Shown here: positions 51,001 to 60,000 of the stretch, piece after piece
How positions within the stretch are numbered: the stretch's first letter is position 1
Layout of the letters: every line of letters starts with the position of its first letter
Assembly (NCBI GenBank): GCA_949358305.1
Contig: OX442316.1
Location: 13,580,001-13,640,000, forward strand
Origin: Strigamia acuminata
Taxonomy: Eukaryota > Arthropoda > Chilopoda > Geophilomorpha > Linotaeniidae
Reading direction: 5' to 3'
Length of the DNA stretch: 60,000 bases
The notes under the pieces: model-generated
Seen by the model: the letters and a program-made list of their open reading frames with translations, nothing else
What the model was told of the DNA's origin: nothing
Database searches by the model: none
Position numbers and translations under genes: made by a program

Positions 51001-53570
51001 CATCGATCGGAGTATTCAGCTTACTCGATGTGCCCGCAACGCTCATCGTTGTGGAAGTCGTTCCATTCATGGTGTTGGCAGTCGGAGTGGACAACATATT
51101 CATTCTGACCAGAGCTTATCAAGTGCGTAATATAAAAAATATTATTAAACGAAATTTTAATGAAGTGACTTCCTTTAAGAGAGACGCACGACAGGAAAAC
51201 GAAACGCGAGAAGAGCAAATTGGACGCGTTGTCGGCGACGTTGCGCCCAGCATGATGCTGAGCAGCGTCACGGATGCTGCTGGCTTCTTCTTGGGTAAGC
51301 TCGTCGCTTTCCTGCAGAGCGTGCGCTGCAGAAAAGCCCAACTGACGCTATTTTGCTGCACTAGGCGCTCTTTCTAATATGCCCGCAGTGCGCACGTTTG
51401 CCTTGTACGCGGGAGTCGCGTTGATGGTTGCGTTTATGCTTCAAATCACTTGTTTTGTTGGTGCGTTTTCTCTGGATGCTCGTAGGCACGAAGTAACAAT
51501 AAACTCGTTTCGAAGTTAAACAAGATTTTCACAATTTTATTCACTTTTAGACAAATCGTTTAGATATTTGTTGTTGCGCAAAATCAGGTGAAGAGCAAAG
51601 ACCTGGTATGAGACCCGGATTGATTTATACAATGTTTGAAAGATATTATGCACCTTTTTTATTGACGTCTTGTGTGAGATTTGCGGTGGTAAAAAAGAAA
51701 AAAATTTAAAATTTAAATTTAAAAAATGTTTGTTTTTTGTTTTGAGTATTTTCTCACATTTTTGTGGGGATTTTAGATGATATTGTTTCCATTGTGGTTT
51801 TGCACTTCTTTAGCAGTGGTCAATAAGCTGAGCATTGGTCTCGAACAAGAACTTGCCGCAGCTAAGGTAATTAATTGATATGAAATTTTGCAAAATGTCG
51901 ACAATTTATGGCAGGAATTTAAAATTTGGAACGATAGGATTCATATTTAAGCCGTTATCTGTCAGCTTTGAAGGACAATCTTGCCGTGGGTCCTCCGGTG
52001 TATTTTGTAATCAAATCCGGTTACAATTACTCGAATTGGAGAATGCAAAGCGCGATTTGTAGCGGAGCGGTTTGTGATACGCATTCACTTCTGCATCAGA
52101 TCACTTTTGCTCGTCACAATTCCGAGAGGTGTTTTAATGTGTCTCAACACGACAAAATCAATTCTAGACGATTTCTTTTAGTACATTTATCGCCCAAGAT
52201 GCGTTTTCTTGGCTGGACGACTACACGACGTGGATTACAAAACCGGGATGCTGCAGAATAAACGAAGCTAGTAAAACCTTTTGTCCTTCTACTAACGACA
52301 ATTGCACAGAATGCAAAACGTCAAATCTTGACGTTGGTGGTTTTAAACACGTGTTTGGCACAACTTTTGATAAGTTTTTATCCGCATATTTAAAAGATAA
52401 TCCTAGCATAGAAGATGGATGTATTGGGTACACTATACGACAGCTTTTTACGCTCATTTAGGCTTAATAAATGTTCGTTTTTTGTTAGTGGTCATGCACA
52501 ACATGCTGAGAATGTTGAAATTTTGCCAAATGGAAAAATTGGAGGTGATTTGTTGTGGCCGTATCATAAATATCATAAAACGATGTTTTGTACAAATTTA
52601 TTCTTTAATATAGCAACTGCTTTTATGACTTTCCACACAATTCTTAAAACTTCCCAAGACTATTACGAGGCTTTGTGGTATTCGAGGTACATCTCGGACC
52701 AACTGACAATATATTTAAATCACAATTTTGGAGGAGGGAAACATAAATACGAAGTGTTTGCTTACAGGTGAGATAGTTGAGCAAAAAATAAATAGAATAA
52801 TTTATATTATTATTATTTTTTTTAGTGTTTTTTACGTGTTTTATGAACAGTATTTGACAATATGGCGAGACACAATGCTTAATCTGCTCTATATTTTTCT
52901 CTGCATCTACGTCATCTCCTTTTTACTGCTAGGAATGGATTTCATTCTTTCTCTCATCATAGTCGCGGGCATTTTCATGATAGTTACGAATCTAATGGGA
53001 GTCATGTATTGGTGGGGTATTCAACTCAATGCTGTGTCTTTGGTCAACCTTGTTGTTGCGGTTGGAATTGCTGTCGAGTTTGTGTCGCACATTACTCGAG
53101 CATTTGCGGTTAGTCAAGCCGAAAATAATATTCTCAGGAGTAAAGATGCGCTGGTTAATATGGGTTCTTCCGTAAGTGGACGAGTAGTCACTGCATTGTT
53201 TTTTTTATTTTTGTAAAATTGTAATTTTTTATTTTTTTTTTATTTTAAAAATAGGTTCTTGCTGGTGTTACTCTTACAAAATTCACGGGCATTTGTGTTT
53301 TAGGATTTTCAAACTCACAAATATTTCAAGTTTTTTATTTTCGGATTAATTTATGCATAGTTTTGTTTGGTGCTGCCCATGGATTGATTTTTTTGCCTGT
53401 TCTTTTAAGCTTTTTTGGTATTTTTCTCATTTTGATATTTTTATTTTATAAAAAATTTGCTATTAATATTTTTTTAAAAAAATTTAAATTAAGGGCCTCC
53501 TGTAAATAAGCGAAAACTTTATATTCTAACTCAACGAGCTTTACGAAGACATTGGTCGTCCAAAAAGTGA
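48082..53570 (+). CDS. NPC1: NPC intracellular cholesterol transporter 1 homologue, copy 2
   Basis: Tandem paralogue of copy 1, about 1305 residues. Exons: 48082-48150, 48230-48416, 48459-48644, 48755-49059, 49122-49353, 49388-49465, 49650-50053, 50117-50319, 50384-50560, 50619-50679, 50743-50871, 50940-51122, 51180-51294, 51365-51492, 51551-51688, 51777-51866, 51938-52128, 52182-52427, 52489-52544, 52614-52767, 52826-53171, 53255-53417 and 53494-53570. Exons 8-13 have exactly the lengths of copy 1 (203, 177, 61, 129, 183, 115), as do the 346 and 163 base exons. Three later exons of copy 1 are split by extra introns here. Conserved parts: CVWYGECGI, the sterol-sensing [25 protein letters not shown], and [16 protein letters not shown]. 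The exon 10 acceptor at 50618 was chosen because it keeps phase and gives [11 protein letters not shown]. The last exon can end at 53570 or splice on to 53725. Confidence 0.94.
49495..49620. repeat. Imperfect tandem repeat in an NPC1 copy 2 intron
   Basis: The phrase GGCTTATTTTCGACTA recurs in varied form several times through the intron before exon 7. Units are diverged and of 17-25 bases. Confidence 0.6.
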
Positions 53571-54583
53571 GTTTATCCTGTATTCGATTTTTTTTTTGTT
53601 TTTTTAATAAACAATTTTGTATAAATTTATTTTTTCTCTCTTTCTTTTTTTTTGTGCTCATTATTCTTACACAAACTCTGTTTTTAAAATTTAAAAGAAA
53701 TTCAACAGGGTTGACAAATGACTGAGCGTTGGAATGAACTGTTTCCACGCTTCATGTAACAAATTGCTCATTTCCGTGAACACATTCCGTTGAAAGTTCG
53801 CCGAACCTTTAGGTTTTTCTTTTATTGATTTGTTTCTCTGTATTCTAAGAAAGACAACATGATTTTTACATAATTAATTATTGATTTATCGATTTAGTTA
53901 TTCGAAACACTCCAACTGCGCAGTTTGCAATCGTCGTTTTTATTTTATTTATTTGACATTAATGTGATACTACGCACCAGTTAATTAACCAATTACAATA
54001 TCTTCCTGCTGAACATCTCTTGGCAAATTAATAAATTATTTATTTCATAATCTAACGAAACTCGGTCGAATTTTTTTTGAAAACAAAATACAGACACTAT
54101 AATCATTAAATTACATAACACACGATCGAATAACTGCAGCCAAGCACGCCACCAAATGAGTCATGTATATGCGTCCACGAGATGGCAGGGCAGTGGCTGT
54201 CAACCGGTATTTTTCTGCGAATGGATTGAGGTCACTTCCGCTCCTTGTAGTAGTTGCGGGTTTCAACTCAAGTAGGAAGAAGGATCCACGTGGAGGCATT
54301 CCCCTTTGTCGTAATTTATAGATTTAAAACCTACAGGTATTACTCTTTTTTATATATTTTAATTTAATATTTCGAACTGGGTTTTAGTAATTTAAAATTG
54401 ATTCGTGATCGAATTACGTAATTGTGCTCGTATTCAACTTTTGGTTGTGGAAAACGGTCGTTGTCTTGCCACAGACCAAAGTATTGTACTCCACTTATTG
54501 TGGAAAGTTTTTGTCGTAATTAGCCGCCTTTCGATGGTTATTTGCTAAATTCGTGTACATTTCTTTCTACCACGTAGTCGAAG
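53571..54583. other. NPC1 copy 2 3' flank and ABCF2 promoter region
   Basis: Contains a possible extra terminal NPC1 exon (53698-53725), then AT-rich sequence and, near its right end, the ABCF2 5' region. No other gene was recognised. Confidence 0.4.
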
Positions 54584-57386
54584 ATGCCTTCAGACTCAAA
54601 AAAACGAAGAGATCTAAAGAAAAAAGAAGCCGCTAAGCAACGGAATCAGAAAAAAAATGGCCAAAAATCCGATGCACCGGATCAGGACGAGGAAATTCAA
54701 AATGGAGTTTCTCAAGAAGACGGACCAACAGCTGGTTCGTCCTAATTACAATTACATATTTTTAATCTTTATTTTTACTTTTTCTTTCTGAATTTTTAAT
54801 TTTTAATTCTTTGTGTTTAATTTTATTTTGAAGACGAAGAATTGGCGAAAAAACTGGAACGAGATCTGGACTTGAATGCTGCTGCACGTGCCACGACCGG
54901 TGTTCTGGCAGTTCATCCTCAGAGTAGAGATATTAAAATAGAAACCGTTTCTATAACATTTCACGGAGTTGAAATCTTAACCGACACGAAATTAGAATTG
55001 AATTGTGGTCGTAGATACGGGTTCCTTGGGGCTAACGGAAGTGGTAATTTAATTTTTTTTTTTTTTTTTAAATTTAAATTTTTTTTATTAAATTTTACAA
55101 ATCTTGGCAGGAAAATCGACGTTGTTGTCGGCATTGGGACGACGAGAAGTTCCTATACAAGATCAAATAGACATATATCATTTGGTTCGGGAAATACCAG
55201 CGAGCAATAAATCTGCTTTGCAAAGTGTGATGGAGGTGGACGAAGAACGTTCACGGCTCGAAAAATTAGCCGAGGTGTTGGCCCAATCAAACGACGAAGG
55301 TGGGAGTAACAATTATTATTTATCGTGTACTTGTACCTGAATGTTTTTAAATTTTTGTTACTAGAATCGCACGATCAATTGATGGATATTTATGAACGTT
55401 TGGACGACATGGGCGCGGATACGGCCGAGTGTAAAGCGGCTTACATCCTTCATGGTTTGGGATTTACGAAAGAAATGCAGCAGAAAAAGTGCAAAGATTT
55501 TTCCGGTGGATGGAGAATGCGGATAGCATTAGCGCGCGCGTTGTACGTGCGACCTCATTTGCTGCTTTTGGACGAACCCACGAATCATTTGGATCTAGAA
55601 GCTTGCGTGTGGCTTGAGGAAGAATTGAAAAAGTTAGTTAATCGCTCGAAAATTAAAAATGTTTGTTTTATTTTATTATTTTGATTTTTTTTAACAGTTA
55701 TAAACGAATTCTGGTGATTGTGTCACATTCGCAAGACTTTTTAAATGGTGTTTGTACCAACATCATCCATTTAAATCATAAGAAATTAAAATATTACACC
55801 GTAAGAAATCGAATAGTGGATTAATTGACATTTTAATTTGTTTTAACTAATGAATTTTTTAGGGAAATTACGAAGCTTTCATGCGAACCAGATTGGAGTT
55901 GTTAGAAAACCAAACGAAGCGTTACAATTGGGAACAGGATCAAATTGCGCACATGAAAGTAAATGAATTTTCTTTAAATAAAAAAATAATTTTTATTTAT
56001 TTATTATTATTAAAATGATGACAAAAAAGGCCGAATTTAAGTACCGACATGTTCATTTCCTTGATTTATTTCGAGTTGAAATATTGTTGGTTCGATGTTC
56101 AAACACCTTGAAGCGTTTATATATTATCTGATTTTCGAAATAATTTTAATTATCTGTTTGTAGAAAATAATAATCGTAGAATGTATATATAATCAATTTT
56201 ATTTTCTTTGAATGCAGGATTATATAGCACGATTTGGACACGGTAGCGCAAAATTGGCTCGTCAAGCTCAAAGTAAAGAGAAAACATTGGCTAAAATGGT
56301 CGCTGGAGGTCTCACCGAGAAAGTTACGAACGACAAAGTGGTCCAATTTTATTTTCCGGACTGTGGTACTATACCACCGCCGGTTATTATGGTCCAAAAC
56401 GTCAGCTTCTCTTACACCGAAGGCGGGGTAAATTCGAAAACAAAATAATTGTTGTTAAATTTAATTTTAATAATTTTGTGTTTATTTTCAGCCTGTAATT
56501 TATAAAAACTTGGAATTTGGTATTGATTTAGACACACGTCTTGCCCTCGTTGGTCCAAACGGGGCCGGCAAATCCACTCTTCTGAAACTCTTATACGGAG
56601 AGGTAATTTTTAATTGCTTTACACCCCATAACTCGACGAAAACTCATAAATTCTCTTTATAATCGTTTAGTTGGTACCAACGGATGGATTAATACGGAAA
56701 AATTCACATTTGCGTATAGCACGTTACCATCAGGTATAAATTAGCAAATGACTGGAAAAAATTAGAATTACCGTATCTAAACTCAAAATGTTTGTTTATA
56801 GCACCTTCAAGAGCACTTAGAACTCGATTTATCAGCATTAGAATATATGATGAAATGCTTTCCCCAAGTCAAAGAAATTGAGGAAATGCGAAAAATTATT
56901 GGCCGTTATGGCCTAACAGGAAGACAACAGGTTAAATTAAAAATTCGCTTTTATTTGTCAAATTAAAATTTAAAAAAAAAAAATTTTAAATTTCTATTAG
57001 ATTTGTCCCATTCGTCAATTGTCGGATGGACAGCGATGCCGTGTGGTGTTTGCTTGGCTGGCCTTCCAAGCACCGCACTTGCTTTTATTGGACGAACCCA
57101 CCAATCACTTGGACATGGAAACCATCGACGCTCTTGCTGACGCCATTAACGATTTCGAGGGCGGTATGGTGCTCGTGAGTCACGACTTCAGACTCATAAG
57201 TCAAGTAAGCGCTTTAAACGACCGTTATTTTGTTCATTTTAATTGATTTGCGATTAAATTTAGGTGGCGGAGGAAATTTGGGTGTGCGAGAAGTCGACCG
57301 TTACGAAATGGCAGGGCGGCATTCAGACTTACAAAGACTACCTTCGAAGTAAAGTGGTTAAAGATATGGCAGCTGCATCCAAATGA
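54584..57386 (+). CDS. ABCF2: ABC-F family ATPase ABCF2
   Basis: Cytosolic twin-ATPase without membrane domains; the family (yeast ARB1) acts in ribosome assembly and translation. Twelve exons join in phase: 54584-54734, 54834-55043, 55111-55299, 55365-55632, 55698-55800, 55863-55958, 56218-56427, 56492-56602, 56671-56733, 56802-56930, 57001-57204 and 57264-57386. Product: 618 residues (human ~623). The N-terminus is lysine-rich ([18 protein letters not shown]). First cassette: Walker A GANGSGKST (~115-123, split by intron 2), signature FSGGWRMR, Walker [13 protein letters not shown]. The ABC-F linker includes [20 protein letters not shown]. Second cassette: [30 protein letters not shown] and SHDFRLI. 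It is convergent with methylmalonyl-CoA mutase. Confidence 0.97.
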
Positions 57387-57827
57387 AATTCAGTATAACG
57401 AGTTTGAAAGGCACGAGAGTTGTATAATATAAGTTATAAATCAAAATTATTTAATAGTTTCGGTTCGGCTTATCAATTTTGCTGTACATACATTAGTTTT
57501 TCAAGATCTGGATGAAATCAAGTGTTCTGTATTGGCATCTCGCAGTGTTTTGGGGTAAAGTTTGGTTAATGTTCAGTGCCTTCAATCTTACATACAAAAA
57601 TAATATTAATGTTAATTACGACATTCGGGATTGTAAAAGTATTTATTGTCGGAAATGCTGTTTGCATTCCATCCAAGACATCTTTAGTAACATTGTGGAA
57701 CTGGATGTAGTGTTTGCATGCTTTGCTAATTTTATTTCGTTAATTTTTTCAAAGTATTGTGTACAATAAATGTCAAAAAGTATGTACACGATCAATTATA
57801 TTAAAACAAAAAACACATAGTTCACTC
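57387..57827. other. Convergent 3' region, ABCF2 / methylmalonyl-CoA mutase
   Basis: No coding exon. An AATAAATG polyadenylation-like signal is near 57766 on the plus strand, and the mutase 3' UTR is expected on the minus strand. Confidence 0.45.
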
Positions 57828-60000
57828 TCAAATGGCTCGCGATTTTTTCTTTAACGAGGACGCTACAAGATCTAGGACTCTCATCGCTGCGAGTGGGATT
57901 TTTGTTCCTGGGCCGAAAATTGCGCACGCGCCGAGCTTGTGTAAGTGGTCGTAGTCCTGTGGAGGAATAACGCCGCCGCAAACTATAAGAATGTCCCTAA
58001 ATGAGACAAAAATTGTTATTTTTATCGGGTTTTTTTTTTTCTTTTCAAATATTAATTTACGATCTGCCTCTAGCTGCTAATGCTTTTGCTAATTCCGGTA
58101 CTAGAGTTCTGTGTCCGGCTGCTAGCGAACTGATTCCCACGACGTGGACGTCTGCGTCGATCGCTTGTTGAGCAACTTCGTCCGGTGTCTTAAATTTGAA
58201 TATTTAGAATTAATGTATAAATTTTTCTCAACTTTTATTTTTAAAACCTGAAATAACGGTCCGACGTCGACATCAAATCCCAAATCGGCAAAACCGGTCG
58301 CTATCACTTTAGCACCGCGGTCGTGGCCATCTTGTCCAACTTTGGCGACTAGAATGCGTGGTCTTCTGCCTTCCATCTTTTCAAACTCCTATTAATCGTA
58401 AGTTGGTTTAATTTTGTTTTAATTTTAAGTTATTATGTACGAATTACCTCGACTTTCTTCTGCACCAGTTCCAACTCGTTCTGTTGACCATACTCGGTTT
58501 TGTACGCACCACTCACTAGACTCCCAGTAGCGACGTGTCTACCAAATATCTTGTAAATTTTACACCTTAGGATTAAATCGAAATTTTAGACGTTTAAAAA
58601 TAATTACTTTTTCCATGGATTGCGTGATTTCACCCACGGTACAACGCGCTTTGGCGGCTTCGACCGACAACGAGAGAAGATTACCGCGTCCAGTCTTCGC
58701 GCATTCCGTTAGTTTCTCGAGACATTCTTGAACCTTTTTGTTGTCCCTCGAAGATTTAAGAGCTTCGAGTTTCTCTATTTGTCCTTTCCTCACTTTAGTG
58801 TTGTCAACTACACGGACATCAATCAGATCCTCTTTTTCTAACCGATATTTATTAACTCCAACTATTACTTCTGTAATAATAATATTTTATATTAATTAAT
58901 CAATTAATTAATTGATTATGACTCGTCACCTTGTCCACTGTCGATCCTCGCTTGGCGTTTTGCTGCACATTCCTCAATTCTTAGTTTTGGCATTCCACTC
59001 GCGACCGCTTTCACCATTCCGCCCATCGCTTCAACTTCATCAATTACCTTTTTCGCTTCGTTATACATCTCATTCGTAAGCGATTCCATCATGTACGATC
59101 CACCCCAAGGGTCAATTATCTGCAATAATTACATTAAATGTATATCTTAGGCCTATAATTTACTATTTTTAAAATTCAATATTTCACTTTGGAAATGCCC
59201 GTTTCCTCTTGCAGAATAATTTGAGTGTTTCGAGCGACCCTAGAACTGAATTTGGTAGGTAAAGCTAGCGCTTCGTCGAAGGAATTCGTATGTAACGATT
59301 GAGTTCCACCAAAAACAGCAGCCATTGCTTCGATTGTAGTCCGTACAATGTTGTTGTAAGGATCCTAAAAGTTAAATCACATAATTTGTCAAATGTGTTG
59401 AGAATTTTGGCTCACTTGTTCGGTTAAAGACCAGCCGGAGGTTTGGCAATGAGTGCGAAGCATAGTAGATTTTGGGTCTTTGGGCGTGAAATGAGTTTCA
59501 ATCAAATGTGCCCATAGTCTGCGCGCTGCTCTTAATTTTGCTATTTCCTACGAGGAAAAAATGAGTGAAATTCGTGTTTCAATTGCTGATTGGTGGTTTA
59601 TACGATGTAAAAGTTCATTCCAATCCCCCAAAAAAATGATAATCGGGGTGCAAAGTTGTCGATAGTCATGCCAGATTTCAATCCTTAAATCAAACAGTAA
59701 AAATAACGTGAGAAAGACGCGAAATATTTACCGTTTTGAAATTCTTTTTAAATACCAGTTCTCGCATACTCCAAACCATCGGCTAAGGTAAAAGCTAATT
59801 CTAATATTGCACTCGCTCCCGCTTCTTGCATGTGGTAACCGGAAATTGATATCGAGTTAAATTGAGGCATGTTCTGGAAATATTAAAATTATTAAAATAA
59901 TAGACGTTTTTGTTTGAATTTAAATAACTTACTGCTGCGGTATATGAAAAAATGTCTCCGACTATTCGCATAGATGGTTCGGGAGGGTAAATATACGTAT
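57828..60000 (-). CDS. MMUT: Methylmalonyl-CoA mutase, mitochondrial (3' part, runs off the window)
   Basis: Adenosylcobalamin enzyme converting methylmalonyl-CoA to succinyl-CoA in mitochondria (propionate, odd-chain fatty acid and branched amino acid breakdown). Exons: beyond 60000-59933, 59873-59756, 59683-59604, 59547-59416, 59364-59188, 59119-58930, 58870-58608, 58549-58448, 58388-58248, 58188-58061 and 57996-57828. This covers roughly the last 465 residues. The catalytic barrel shows [87 protein letters not shown] and RQARIDSGQ. The C-terminal B12 domain has the cobalamin motif GQDGHDRG, then [26 protein letters not shown] and [11 protein letters not shown]. It ends SLKKKSRAI. The 5' half, with the targeting peptide, is outside the window. 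Confidence 0.97.

Noticed and set aside
57512-57769. Plus-strand frame of 85 codons after ABCF2
   Set aside because: It lies in the ABCF2 3' UTR, is hydrophobic and low in complexity, and matches no family.

Overview
The window is AT-rich nuclear DNA from an invertebrate animal. Genes are intron-dense with mostly short introns (about 40 to 100 bases) and are packed on both strands, with several head-to-head pairs. The gene set (TDRD7, duplicated NPC1 and HGSNAT, methylmalonyl-CoA mutase, a Copia element) fits an arthropod or other ecdysozoan. That placement is an inference; the sequence does not identify the species.

Layout: 1-2.5 kb holds no gene, but has a long inverted repeat and a decayed ~62-bp tandem array broken by two copies of a small element with inverted ends. 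Then come RagC/D (minus), EXTL3 (plus), a Pth2-family hydrolase (minus; its exons are too short to be obvious as open frames), exosome subunit EXOSC6/MTR3 (plus), a TMCC-family transmembrane coiled-coil gene (minus), Peter Pan/SSF1 (minus), TDRD7 (plus) and a single-domain Kunitz protein (plus). Two HGSNAT-like genes lie in tandem (minus), flanked by broken copies. An intact Copia-type retrotransposon with identical LTRs sits at 34.7-39.8 kb. Two NPC1 genes in tandem (plus), ABCF2 (plus) and the 3' part of methylmalonyl-CoA mutase (minus, running off the right edge) complete the window.

Most exon boundaries were set by joining GT/AG sites so that reading phase is kept and the protein follows the known family. 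For EXTL3, Pth2, EXOSC6, PPAN, TDRD7, both HGSNAT genes, both NPC1 genes and ABCF2 a complete frame could be built. First coding exons of RagC and of the long TMCC isoform remain unresolved.

Functional themes: several products act at the lysosome (RagC in amino-acid signalling to TORC1, HGSNAT in heparan sulfate breakdown, NPC1 in sterol export), and EXTL3 acts in heparan sulfate synthesis. Others work in RNA and ribosome metabolism (EXOSC6, PPAN, Pth2-like, ABCF2) and in germline granules (TDRD7). There is no sign of an operon or of a dedicated gene cluster. The most dynamic parts are the duplicated HGSNAT and NPC1 loci, the young Copia insertion and the MITE-like elements.
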